Source: an uncultured Porphyromonadaceae bacterium (lineage in GTDB: Bacteria > Bacteroidota > Bacteroidia > Bacteroidales > Muribaculaceae). From it: a DNA stretch of 64,000 nt. Position 1 is the stretch's first letter. Every line of letters begins with the position of its first letter. The DNA lies in contig CAMWRH010000004.1 of NCBI GenBank assembly GCA_947176605.1, forward strand, positions 1 to 64,000, read 5' to 3'. The translations under genes were made by a program, and so were the position numbers. The notes beneath the pieces were generated by a model that did not search any database, had not been told where the DNA came from, and saw nothing but the letters and a program-made list of their open reading frames with translations. Below, one piece after another: positions 1 to 8,463 of the stretch.

Positions 1-82
1 CCCCTCCCCCACCAAATCCAAAAGTCCTAAACCCCTAAAACCTCACGCCTAAAGCCTAAAGCCTAATTCCTAAAGCCTACCT

Positions 83-115
83 CCGCCCCGGCATCGACCA
101 CAGATGCCGGGGCGG
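83..115. terminator. Terminator-like hairpin
   Basis: A perfect 13-bp GC-rich stem (83-95 with 103-115) and a 7-base loop are followed on the plus strand by ATTTCATTC. It probably ends a gene lying left of the window. Confidence 0.6.
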
Positions 116-434
116 ATTTCATTCATATCCTGACATAACGCCAACAGCATCCGCCACCAACAATCATTTAGTCACCTTCATCTTCCCATTAAAAAAATCA
201 CTCACACTCACCTCCTATAAATTAACCATTTAGCCCGATTTCAAGAAATATTTTTGACTTTTTAAAAACAATTTCGAATTATTAGCGTTAATTTTATAAA
301 GACCGACTGCAAACGGCAGTCAATCACAAACTCTCTCCCCACTTTCAATTCCACTTGAAATTACCGCACATTCTATCAGAATTGCTTTTGACATTCGGTT
401 TCATGGCATTTTACAAAGCATTTTGCAGGCTTAC

Positions 435-456
435 ATAATGTCAAATCCGACATTAT
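435..456. promoter_or_regulatory. Inverted repeat, possible operator
   Basis: ATAATGTC (435-442) and GACATTAT (449-456) form an 8-bp perfect inverted repeat with a 6-base spacer. A flanking GCAGG...CCTGC pair could extend it. It sits about 100 bp before the secreted-protein gene and could be an operator or a leader hairpin. Function is unproven. Confidence 0.3.
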
Positions 457-558
457 TTCAACCTGCCGCTTGCCAAATGAATTCGGACTGACTGAAATCC
501 CACCCGGGGGACGCGTCAATGCATATTGACACTCTTCCGGAAAAATCATAAACTACAC

Positions 559-2271
559 ATGCTTATGAGTAAATTCTACATCATGATGGCCGCTTCGCTT
601 ATGGCCATTACGGCTTCCGCAGCCGTCAGCGACACACACTCCCTGCGTCTGAAGAATCACGACGCTTCGCTGCCTGCACCACGACACACTTCCGGTGCGG
701 TAAAATGCTTCGAGGTAGCCGACCTTGTGAGTCGGCAGAATGCCACACCGGCACGCCGTGCCAAGGCTGCTCCGGTGCGCAAGGTCTCTTCGGCCGACAT
801 CATCTTCGACCGTCCGGAGGGCACTTCCCAATTCTATAACCGCTCCTCCGTGGGGTATTACACCTTCTGGGGATATGTGCTGGGCGCTTCCGACACCGGC
901 GCATGTGTGGAAATGGTCACAACTCCCGACGGCCACCACTACATCAACAATCTCCTGACCGGCCTGCAGCTCGATGCATGGCTGGAATGCGAGGTTGACG
1001 GCGACAAGATCACAATCGCCGGTGGCCAGCCGGTATATTATTATGCCGAGGACGACTATGAAGAGGTCTATACCCTCCACGCTTTCGACTATTATCAGGA
1101 GGACGGCTCCGCATGGTACTCTCTGGCACCGGAGGATGTGTATTCCTTCAAGGTATCGGCCGACGGCGTGATCTCAGCAGCCGAGGAAGGCAATTCACGC
1201 ATTCTGGGTCTGGGATATATCGATGGCGACAAACCTGCGGAATGGGTTGGCTACGGCGACTACAGCTATTCAATGGTGCCTTTCACAGACTCTGCTCTCG
1301 AGCCGGATGCCAATCTGGCCGCACAGGCCGCAAAATGGTCGCTGATCGCCGATGGCGAGGCTTATTTCACTAATGTGGCCGTGGATAAGGATGCCGTATG
1401 GGTAAAGGGGATTTGCTCTTCGATCCCGGAAGGATGGGTGAAGCTCGACCGCGATGGAGAGAAGTGCGAAATGCCCATGTCGACTTATATCGGCATCGCA
1501 TCGATGCATTACGTGTATTGCCAGCCGGGTAAGGTGGAATCCGTATACGATGATTATTACGACAGATATGTGGATGAGATTGTGCCCGGTGACTCTCCGA
1601 TCGTGTTTATCTTGGATGAGGACGCGAAAACGCTGAAGCCCGACGGGGAAGCGTTGCTCGCATTCGCCTTCACTCCGCAGGATAATCCCAGCTGGACGGC
1701 AGCCGCCTCGACAAGCAATCCTATGATCGTATACCAGGTACACAAGCCCGGCACTCCCCCCAACCCCGTCAAGGACCTCTATGACGACGCTGAATATCCA
1801 GGCTGGGAATGTCTGGAATTCATTTTCGAACCCTTTGATACCGACGGCAATCTGCTTGACGTGTCGCGTCTGTCCTATAATCTGCTGATGGATGGCAATG
1901 TGTTCACTTTCTATCCTGACCAGTACACATACTTCACCGAAGAGATGTCTGAACTCCCCTACTCTTTCGTCGACGGATGGGACGTGTACGTAAACGGGTA
2001 CGAACACACTGTATATTATACCACTACCGGTGTCGATACGTGGGGTATCCGGCCGATATATGTGGACGACGACGGCACAATCCTCTATGGAGAGGTAGTG
2101 GAGATCGCTTCCTATGCATCTGGCGTGAAGGGGATCCGGGGTGCTGAGGCTGCACAGGTAGAGTATTTCGACCTCAACGGCATCCGTGTAAGCAATCCGG
2201 GCAAGGGTATCTTCATCCGCAAGGCCGTGGATAAGGAGGGTAACGCTTCTTTCACCAAAATAGCCCGCTGA
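559..2271 (+). CDS. Secreted acidic protein of unknown function with C-terminal FDLNG tail
   Basis: I do not recognise a catalytic family in this 570-residue protein. It begins with a typical signal peptide (MSKFYIMMAASLMAITASA), so it should be exported. The body is rich in Asp, Glu and Tyr, with several DDYY/YYYAEDDYEE-type clusters that suggest a beta-rich extracytoplasmic domain. The last ~45 residues contain YFDLNGIRVSNPGKGIFIRK, a tail type also seen on other secreted proteins in this window. The reading frame is open from a TTG at 526, but ATG 559 (or 565) is the likely start because only there does the signal peptide sit at the N-terminus. The next gene begins about 90 bp downstream on the same strand, so the two may be co-transcribed. 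Confidence 0.75.
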   Translation: MLMSKFYIMMAASLMAITASAAVSDTHSLRLKNHDASLPAPRHTSGAVKCFEVADLVSRQNATPARRAKAAPVRKVSSADIIFDRPEGTSQFYNRSSVGYYTFWGYVLGASDTGACVEMVTTPDGHHYINNLLTGLQLDAWLECEVDGDKITIAGGQPVYYYAEDDYEEVYTLHAFDYYQEDGSAWYSLAPEDVYSFKVSADGVISAAEEGNSRILGLGYIDGDKPAEWVGYGDYSYSMVPFTDSALEPDANLAAQAAKWSLIADGEAYFTNVAVDKDAVWVKGICSSIPEGWVKLDRDGEKCEMPMSTYIGIASMHYVYCQPGKVESVYDDYYDRYVDEIVPGDSPIVFILDEDAKTLKPDGEALLAFAFTPQDNPSWTAAASTSNPMIVYQVHKPGTPPNPVKDLYDDAEYPGWECLEFIFEPFDTDGNLLDVSRLSYNLLMDGNVFTFYPDQYTYFTEEMSELPYSFVDGWDVYVNGYEHTVYYTTTGVDTWGIRPIYVDDDGTILYGEVVEIASYASGVKGIRGAEAAQVEYFDLNGIRVSNPGKGIFIRKAVDKEGNASFTKIAR

Positions 2272-2357
2272 GCCGGAGACGCTCTTCATGATACGGCATG
2301 ACCGTAATCCTCTCTTCCCCTTTCCAACATATCATTTCACCAAAAGACTATCAAGAT

Positions 2358-4217
2358 ATGAACAGATATATTCTCACCGCCATGACGGCCATGGCATTCC
2401 TGGCCGCATCGGCAGAGACTGCCGAATTCTCTTTCAACCCCAACGGGGGTGCGCAATACTCCTACGGTTCGGCGCTTAAGGAACGCTATGATGTGGCGAT
2501 GCGCCTCTGCAATCCGTCGCTGACCGGGGCTTCGGTGACTAAACTGGCACTGCCGATGAACGTGAACTCCGGCATCTCCGACATGAAGGGGTGGGTAAGC
2601 TCCGAACTCATGGTGGATGCCGACAAGAAGAATGTGACGGATATGGCCGTGGCCGATGCGGTGCTGGAGGACGGTGTGCTGACAGTAACTTTCCCGGAGC
2701 CATGCGTGGTGCCTTCATGGGGCCTGTATGTGGGATTCTCGTTTGATGTGGATAATGTCGACACGCCCGCTATGGAGAATCCCGTGATGGTGAGTGTCAA
2801 TTCGATGGATTCCGACGGTTTCTTCATGCATTCTTCCCGTTCGCATCTGAAGTGGATGCCGATGGCCGAAAACATTCAGGCGGTGCTCGACATGACGGTG
2901 ACGCTTGAAGGCGATTTCAATCCTGATGCGGCGGTTCTGAGTGTGGCAGAGGCCTACGGACAGAAGGGTGGCCGGGCTCCGGTCAAGTTTAGTGTGTACA
3001 ATTCGGGCATCAACGAAATCTCAAGCGTGGGTTACTCTTATGTGCTTTCCCCCTCCGGTGTGACGGGTGAGGGTGAGGTGACTCTTTCCGATCCGGTTCC
3101 GGCATGTCTGGGCGCAAAGGCTTCGGCGGCGTTTAATGCGGATGTGCCTGATACGGATACCCCGCAGACCATTGAGGTGACGCTGACCAAGGTCAATGGC
3201 CAGCCCAACGCCGTGGCTCCCGCCATGGCCTCGGCCGACCTGACTCCGGTGCCTTTCGTGCCCGTCAACCGCCCGCTGATGGATGAGTATACCGGCACAT
3301 GGTGCGGCTACTGCCCCCGTGGGTTCATTGCTCTGGAGGAGATGAACCGCCGGCATCCCGACGAATTTATCGCAGCCAGCTTCCACAATGGAGATGTGAT
3401 GACCATCACAAGCTATTACCCCTATTATGTGACAGGATTCCCCTCGGCTACTCTTAACCGCAAGGTGGAGATAGACCCATATTACGGCTCGTCGGCATCA
3501 ACTCCGATGGGGATCGACGACGACTGGCAGGCTATGGCCGCCGAGTTCTGTCCCGCGGAAATCAATGCCTCTCTGGCTTGGCAGGATGAGTCGATGCAGG
3601 TGCTTGTGCTGAAGTCGGCATCGCGTTTCGTATTCGATTCTTCGGATGTGGATTATAGTGTGAGCTATATGATCGTGGCCGACGGTATGACTGCCCCCGA
3701 CAAGGAGTCGATTCCTGACTGGATGCAGAGCAACTATTATTCCAAGACCGAACCCGACATGGAAGGTATCGGCTGGGAGGTGTTCTGCAACGGACCGGGG
3801 ACTGTGCCGGGTATCGTATACAATGATGTAGTGGTATTTACCACGGATTATTACGGTTATTCGGAGGCTGTGCCGGATGATGTAGTGTCGGGTGAGACGT
3901 ATACACATGAGATTACGGTGCCTGTGGCCGATATCATCAATATCGACGGCAATTCCCTTGTGCAGGATAACGCACAGCTGCGTGTGATCGCGGTGCTTAT
4001 GAATGCCGATACGAAAGAGGTGATCAATTGCGCCCGCTCGGGATTCGTATCCACTTCGGGGGTAAGCCGCATGATGGCCGACGATGCCCGGGTGGTGAAG
4101 GTGGTATACCACGACCTGACCGGACGCCGCCTGTCGGCGCCGGCCGCCGGCAGCATCGCTATCCGCACCGAGGTGCTTTCCGATGGCACAATCCGCTCGG
4201 TGAAGCAGGCGTTCTGA
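2358..4217 (+). CDS. Omp28-like secreted protein with thioredoxin-fold CGYC motif
   Basis: This 619-residue exported protein has a signal peptide (MNRYILTAMTAMAFLAASA), an immunoglobulin-like middle region, and around residue 316 the motif TGTWCGYCPRG followed by a thioredoxin-like stretch that includes GFPSATLNRK. This arrangement matches the Omp28-related family of Bacteroidetes outer-membrane or secreted proteins. The CxxC pair suggests redox activity, but neither substrate nor partner is known. The C-terminus (VVYHDLTGRRLSAPAAGSIAI) resembles the tail on neighbouring secreted proteins. ATG 2358 is preferred over 2298 because it places the signal peptide at the start. A paralogue with the same CGYCPRG signature lies at 29876-31900. 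A strong terminator follows the stop codon. Confidence 0.82.
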   Translation: MNRYILTAMTAMAFLAASAETAEFSFNPNGGAQYSYGSALKERYDVAMRLCNPSLTGASVTKLALPMNVNSGISDMKGWVSSELMVDADKKNVTDMAVADAVLEDGVLTVTFPEPCVVPSWGLYVGFSFDVDNVDTPAMENPVMVSVNSMDSDGFFMHSSRSHLKWMPMAENIQAVLDMTVTLEGDFNPDAAVLSVAEAYGQKGGRAPVKFSVYNSGINEISSVGYSYVLSPSGVTGEGEVTLSDPVPACLGAKASAAFNADVPDTDTPQTIEVTLTKVNGQPNAVAPAMASADLTPVPFVPVNRPLMDEYTGTWCGYCPRGFIALEEMNRRHPDEFIAASFHNGDVMTITSYYPYYVTGFPSATLNRKVEIDPYYGSSASTPMGIDDDWQAMAAEFCPAEINASLAWQDESMQVLVLKSASRFVFDSSDVDYSVSYMIVADGMTAPDKESIPDWMQSNYYSKTEPDMEGIGWEVFCNGPGTVPGIVYNDVVVFTTDYYGYSEAVPDDVVSGETYTHEITVPVADIINIDGNSLVQDNAQLRVIAVLMNADTKEVINCARSGFVSTSGVSRMMADDARVVKVVYHDLTGRRLSAPAAGSIAIRTEVLSDGTIRSVKQAF

Positions 4218-4259
4218 TCCCGACCAATCCCCTCGTCTCTCCCTCATCTTGATATAGGT

Positions 4260-4291
4260 AAAGAGGCACGCCGATTCCGGCGTGCCTCTTT
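4260..4291 (+). terminator. Rho-independent terminator
   Basis: A perfect stem AAAGAGGCACGCCG / CGGCGTGCCTCTTT with a 4-base loop runs into TTTTTA. It closes the Omp28-like gene. Confidence 0.85.
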
Positions 4292-4333
4292 TTACTGTAT
4301 TTACTATTGTGTGTGCCTCCGTCACCAATACTA

Positions 4334-4525
4334 CTACATAAGACCATTACTTCTCATGATTTCTATTGCATCTTCCGGATTTTCTATAAAATAAAGAGGA
4401 GCTTGATAGAATGGGAGCGGTTCTATCGGAGCATCCGGATTATCTTCAAATTCAAAAACCAATTTACAGTCGGGATAGAAGTACAGTTTTATAGCTATTT
4501 TTTTACCAGAACTCAGGCTCTCCAT
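4334..4525 (-). pseudogene. Short ORF repeating the C-terminus of the adjacent gene
   Basis: This 63-residue ORF has no signal peptide. Its sequence matches the C-terminal third of the gene immediately upstream on the same strand. Both contain LYF-P, E-NPDA, and L--I-NPED-I-I----G in the same order and with nearly the same spacing. It overlaps the last 23 bp of that gene in another frame, starting at an ATG on the minus strand (4523-4525). The simplest reading is a tandem partial duplication that has diverged. Whether the fragment is translated, perhaps by coupling to the upstream stop, cannot be told from sequence. There is no clear ribosome-binding site. Confidence 0.6.
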
Positions 4526-5153
4526 AAGGAGAGAGAATGTCTATAACATCCTCCGGGTTGTCAATTAAATCTATAAAGAGTCTCGGAATGGGATGTGCGG
4601 GGTCGATTGGCTGTGCATCCGGATTCTCCTCTAATTCCAATGTCACTGTAAGCGACGGTAGGAAATACAGATTCTTCTCTTCCCAATCGTATTGAAAGGG
4701 GGAAAGCAGGTAATATACCAATGAGATAGTTCCGAAGTCAATCATATCGGCATAGTCCAACGGTACAAGATCATCCTTGCATTTAGCGTAATAGAGTGAG
4801 TCAACTGATTCCGTTGAATCTGCTACGCCGCTGCTGCCGAGGAAATCCCATGTCGGTTTTAAACGGACATTCTCAGCCACCCGCACCCGGTCTCCATCAC
4901 AGTATGCCTCCTTAATACGCATACCGCCCGGTATGGCTATACAGATGCTCTTACGAGGGATTCTCACATTATCCCCTAAATTGTAGTAATCGCCGAATTT
5001 GGTGCTATAGGCCCGCACATATCCATCCTCCGCATCAATAATTGCAAAATCTTCAGGTTTAAAATGATACTCTAAAATCTTCACCAGCCGCTTGCTGTAT
5101 CCCCAAGACACCACGCTAACCAGCATCACCAGAATGAAAATTATTCGTTTCAT
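4503..5153 (-). CDS. Small exported protein of unknown function
   Basis: A 216-residue protein with a clear signal peptide (MKRIIFILVMLVSVVSWGYS) and no domain I can name. The mature part contains NLGDNVRIPRKSICIAIPGG and an acidic C-terminus with the NPDA and NPED motifs that recur in the short ORF downstream. The start is placed at 5153 rather than 5207 because a Bacteroidales promoter (TATATTTG at 5178-5185, TTTG at 5205-5208, minus strand) overlaps the upstream codons. The implied transcript starts about 18 nt before the ATG. It is isolated from its neighbours: the Omp28-like gene ends convergently at 4217, and the S9 peptidase lies 300 bp upstream on the same strand with its own terminator. 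Confidence 0.75.
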   Translation of the reverse strand: MKRIIFILVMLVSVVSWGYSKRLVKILEYHFKPEDFAIIDAEDGYVRAYSTKFGDYYNLGDNVRIPRKSICIAIPGGMRIKEAYCDGDRVRVAENVRLKPTWDFLGSSGVADSTESVDSLYYAKCKDDLVPLDYADMIDFGTISLVYYLLSPFQYDWEEKNLYFLPSLTVTLELEENPDAQPIDPAHPIPRLFIDLIDNPEDVIDILSPYGEPEFW

Positions 5154-5177
5154 ATTAATAACAGTTGTTTTATTTTG

Positions 5178-5208
5178 CAAATATATGGATATTTTTACAC
5201 TTCGCAAA
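5178..5208 (-). promoter_or_regulatory. Bacteroidales-type promoter
   Basis: On the minus strand, TTTG (5205-5208) and TATATTTG (5178-5185) are separated by 19 bp, matching the TTTG / TAnnTTTG consensus. It drives the small exported-protein gene starting at 5153. Confidence 0.7.
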
Positions 5209-5268
5209 GCCTATTAAATCATTTAACAATCCTTAACTATAATATCCTAATCACCTAACTATTAAGCT

Positions 5269-5311
5269 TAATGTCACTAAAATAAGGCGGACAGGCAGCG
5301 GGGCGTAGCGA
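5269..5311 (+). repeat. Solo end of the 14.26-14.76 kb transposable element
   Basis: These 43 bases match the reverse complement of the right end of the element at 14257-14756 at 40 of 43 positions. They include the complete 19-base terminal repeat TAATGTCACTAAAATAAGG and part of the subterminal sequence (GGGCGTAGCGA). No matching second end is found before the next gene, so this is a truncated copy or a solo end. As with the full copy, AAGCT lies immediately outside the terminal base. Confidence 0.75.
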
Positions 5312-5392
5312 AAAGACTGAAAATCGGGTGTATCTGAACAATCCTAAAGATGCGGTTGGCTGAAAATATCACAGTCACTCTGATACAAGAAG

Positions 5393-5431
5393 CGAGGCTG
5401 TATCGTAATCAACTCTTACGATACAGCCTCG
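5393..5431 (-). terminator. Terminator hairpin after S9 peptidase gene
   Basis: A perfect 16-bp inverted repeat (5393-5408 with 5416-5431, 7-base loop) lies 24 bp past the stop codon of the minus-strand S9 peptidase gene. On that strand it is followed by CTTCTTGTATC. Confidence 0.8.
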
Positions 5432-5454
5432 ATTAGTTGTGGGGAGAATGCGGG

Positions 5455-8343
5455 TTATTCGTCAAAGCCGTAGTCCTGGCCTTTGCGCAGCGGGGAGATC
5501 CCCTCCTTCATCCAGCGCGGCATCGGTTCGCCTTTGAGGTAATGGTCGAAGAATTGCTGAAGTCGCTTGGTGATATCCTTGCGGTTCTTGCGAGCCTTGA
5601 TGTTGTGCGACTCTCCATTATACTGGAGCATCCATACCGGTTTCTCCAAGCGGCGAAGAGCCATGAACATCTCGATTCCCTGATACCAGGGCACTGCCTC
5701 GTCGGCATCGTTGTGCATGATTAGCAGCGGGGTGGTCACTTTGTCGGCATGGAATACCGGGGAGTTGAGCAGGTAGAGGTCTTTGGCATCCCAGAGGTTG
5801 CGCCCTATGCGGCTCTGCCCCATCTCGTACTGTCCCTGGCGGGAGTCGCCGGTGCCCCAGCGGATTCCGCCGAAGGCGGAGGTCATGTTGGCCACGGGCG
5901 CACCGCTTCCGGCACAGGCGAACATGTCGGTGCGCGTCACGAGGAAGGCCGTCTGATAACCGCCCCACGACTGGCCGTCGATGCCGATGCGTTTCGGGTC
6001 GATGGCCGGATAGCGCCGGCACATCTCTTCGACTCCGGAGCATACGTAGTTGTAGGCACATTCTCCGGGCACTCCGGCTGTGTAGTGGATGTCGGGCACG
6101 AATATCACGTACCCCCGGCTTACGTAGAAGGGGTAGTTGACCCAGCTCCAGGAGGGCTCCATGCGGTAGGGCCAGTAGAGGTCTTCGCTGCCGGTCTCGT
6201 AGAATACGGAGAGCATCGGATAGGCCGCCTCGGCCGATTCGTCAAACCCTTCGGGGAGATAGAGCACACCCTGGCTCTTTTTGCCGTCGTAGGCATACCA
6301 TTCCACGAGCTGTGCCGTGCCCCAGGAGATGTCGGCAAGCTGCGGGTTGATGTGGGTGAGCTGTGTGGCTTTGCGGAAGTCGGGCGATGTGCTGCTCCAG
6401 AGGTCGGGCATCACTTCGAAGTTGCCCTGCTGCCAGATGAATGTGTCGGCATCTTTGGCTTTGGTGAGCTGGGAGATGTAGTATTTATCGAGGGTGCGCA
6501 GTGTGGGCGCGGCCGCTTTGGTGGCGTAGGGCATCGTGGCCAGGCCGCGGCGTTTGTCGGCGTAATCGAATACGTCGAGCACCATCAGTTCGCCCGGCTC
6601 AAGCTGCTTGCACTCGCGGTCAAGACGGCGGTAGCGGTAGCTTACGTTGCGCTTGCGTCCGTCGCCGGCGGTGAGGCATACGGGTTCGGTGGCTCCGGTC
6701 ATGTCGACACTCCAGATGTCGTGGCGGTCGTAGATGAGCACGCGGTTGTCGCCGCTCCCCCATCCGGCTATGCCGTAGGCGGGTTTGGGCATGGGGTGGT
6801 CGTCGTCTTCATCCCATACGGGGTAAGGTATGGAGGAGGTGAGGTCGACGGTCTTCCCCGTCCGGCTGTCGTAGGCCTTGTAGTTGCGGTCGGCGTAGAT
6901 CACGGTGAAGCGGCCGTCGGGCGAAAGTGAGGAGTTTTCCTGTTCGGCTGTGCCGACGCGTTTCATGCTGCCGTCGGTCACGTTGACCATCGTCAGTTCT
7001 TCGGGGGCGTTGTAGTTCCACTGGCGTTCTACGGCGCGCGCCGAGGGATCGTGTACGAGCACCCACTCGCCGTCCCATTCAAACGAGGGTTCTACCGTGG
7101 CGAGTTCGTTGCGGGTGAGCAGCACGGTGTTGCGTCCGTTGGCGAGATCCATCACTACGGGCATCGTAGCCTTGCGCAGACTTTCGAGGCGCCCTTTTTC
7201 CTGCGGTATGGTGAGGGGTGCGTCCCAGCGCCATATGTCGAGGTCGGCTTTCTCGAAGTCCACGAGGGTGGTGTCGTCGGGAGCAATTACGGGGGCCACT
7301 CCGGCTATGAGGTAGCGGCCGTTGCGCGAGAAGCGCGGTGTGCTGTATTGGTTGAGGCGCAGTTCCTTCCCTTTCATGGCCTTGAGCATCTCGATGCGTT
7401 TGGCCTCAAGGCGCTTCTGCTCTTCGGGGTCGGAGGAGTGCGCGAGGGCGAGGTTGACGTTCTGTCCGGTGCTGAAGCTGTAGTCGAATTCCTCAACTTC
7501 GGGAGCGCCGGGGGTGCCGGTGAGTTCGGCGTAGTAGAGCAGCGCGTGGCGTGTGCCTGTATCGGTGGTGTCGTTGGAGGCGGTGTAGGCCAGTGCGGTG
7601 CCGGCTTCGTTGAATACGGGAAGGGTATAGAACTTCCGGTCGCGGTCAATCATCACCACTGCCGTATCGGGGAGATTGACCAGGGCCACTCCGTCGCAGG
7701 CCACTGAGTCTTTGGCGGATTTCTTAAGCTGCAGGGCCAGGCGGCTGCCGTCTTTTGAGAATGCGTAGTCCTTGACCCATTTCACGCTCTTTTCCACAGG
7801 TGATGTGAGGGAGCGGATTATCAGCGGGCGCCCCACTTCCTTATCCTTGAGGTCGGCTGATTTGATGTGGAGCGTGTCGCAGCTCTGGTAGGCCACGAAT
7901 GTGCCGCCGCGCTCGGGGAGGCGGTAACCGATCACGTTGGGGATTTTCTCTACGCGGGATGTGGTGAGGTCGATGATGGCCAGAGAATCCTGCGGGAGGT
8001 CGAAGTCTTTCTTTTTGTCGATTTTTGCCTGGCGGGTGTCGGCATGGAAGGGGCTGATGAGGGCTATGGCCCATTTGCCGTCGGCGGTGAAGGCGGGGCG
8101 GTAGCCTCGCGCTATCTCGATGACGCGCCCTTTGCGGTTGTCGCGCAGGTAGAGGGTGGCGTCACCCTCCTGGGGCACTACGCTGTAGGCGCTCCATTGG
8201 CCGGTGCGCGACACGGCGTCGACCCGTGCGCTCTGCCAGGAGTCGAAGTCGTCGTGCCCTAAGGGTCGTTTCCCTTGGGCAAGTACGGAGCCGAGCAATG
8301 CACCTGTCAGCAGGATGCCGGCGGCTGCGAAAGTGTGTCTCAT
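5455..8343 (-). CDS. S9 family prolyl oligopeptidase-type serine peptidase, exported
   Basis: A 962-residue exported peptidase. It starts with a signal peptide (cleavage probably after GSVLA), continues with a long beta-propeller-like N-terminal region, and ends with an alpha/beta-hydrolase domain. The nucleophile is Ser792 in GQSWGGY. Asp881 in NDADEAVPW and His913 in GESHNIK complete the expected Ser-Asp-His triad. Family members cleave short peptides, often after proline, in the periplasm or at the surface; the exact specificity here is not known. It is the last gene of a minus-strand run behind ribBA (120-bp gap) and ends at a strong hairpin. A second, DPP4-like S9 peptidase lies at 49642-52200. 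Confidence 0.9.
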   Translation of the reverse strand: MRHTFAAAGILLTGALLGSVLAQGKRPLGHDDFDSWQSARVDAVSRTGQWSAYSVVPQEGDATLYLRDNRKGRVIEIARGYRPAFTADGKWAIALISPFHADTRQAKIDKKKDFDLPQDSLAIIDLTTSRVEKIPNVIGYRLPERGGTFVAYQSCDTLHIKSADLKDKEVGRPLIIRSLTSPVEKSVKWVKDYAFSKDGSRLALQLKKSAKDSVACDGVALVNLPDTAVVMIDRDRKFYTLPVFNEAGTALAYTASNDTTDTGTRHALLYYAELTGTPGAPEVEEFDYSFSTGQNVNLALAHSSDPEEQKRLEAKRIEMLKAMKGKELRLNQYSTPRFSRNGRYLIAGVAPVIAPDDTTLVDFEKADLDIWRWDAPLTIPQEKGRLESLRKATMPVVMDLANGRNTVLLTRNELATVEPSFEWDGEWVLVHDPSARAVERQWNYNAPEELTMVNVTDGSMKRVGTAEQENSSLSPDGRFTVIYADRNYKAYDSRTGKTVDLTSSIPYPVWDEDDDHPMPKPAYGIAGWGSGDNRVLIYDRHDIWSVDMTGATEPVCLTAGDGRKRNVSYRYRRLDRECKQLEPGELMVLDVFDYADKRRGLATMPYATKAAAPTLRTLDKYYISQLTKAKDADTFIWQQGNFEVMPDLWSSTSPDFRKATQLTHINPQLADISWGTAQLVEWYAYDGKKSQGVLYLPEGFDESAEAAYPMLSVFYETGSEDLYWPYRMEPSWSWVNYPFYVSRGYVIFVPDIHYTAGVPGECAYNYVCSGVEEMCRRYPAIDPKRIGIDGQSWGGYQTAFLVTRTDMFACAGSGAPVANMTSAFGGIRWGTGDSRQGQYEMGQSRIGRNLWDAKDLYLLNSPVFHADKVTTPLLIMHNDADEAVPWYQGIEMFMALRRLEKPVWMLQYNGESHNIKARKNRKDITKRLQQFFDHYLKGEPMPRWMKEGISPLRKGQDYGFDE

Positions 8344-8463
8344 GATGCTGTATAGGTTGTGTGGGGTTATGGAAAAAATGGCGGGAGGAGCCGGGGCGGG
8401 GCTTCGGGGTGGAAGCCCGGCGGCTCCGGTTTCTCCCGTCGGTATGTCAGGCTGAGGGGGGAA

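Larger units (their letters stand above)
1..558. other. Intergenic region at left edge
   Basis: No gene is supported here. From left to right it holds a C/A-rich stretch with degenerate 7-base units related to GCCTAAA (clearest at 47-81), a terminator-like hairpin (83-115), and an AT-rich section (about 170-420) that probably carries the promoter of the next gene, although I could not fix a clean TTG/TAnnTTTG pair. An inverted repeat ATAATGTC-6-GACATTAT lies at 435-456. Confidence 0.6.

Noticed and set aside
526..558. TTG 526 as start of the first gene
   Set aside because: It would put 11 residues before the signal peptide; ATG 559 or 565 is a better start.
1270..2289. 339-codon frame antisense to the first secreted protein
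   Set aside because: The sense frame has a signal peptide and conserved tail; the antisense frame has neither.
5749..6930. 393-codon frame antisense to the S9 peptidase gene
   Set aside because: Antisense shadow of a gene with an intact catalytic triad; no signal peptide or domain.
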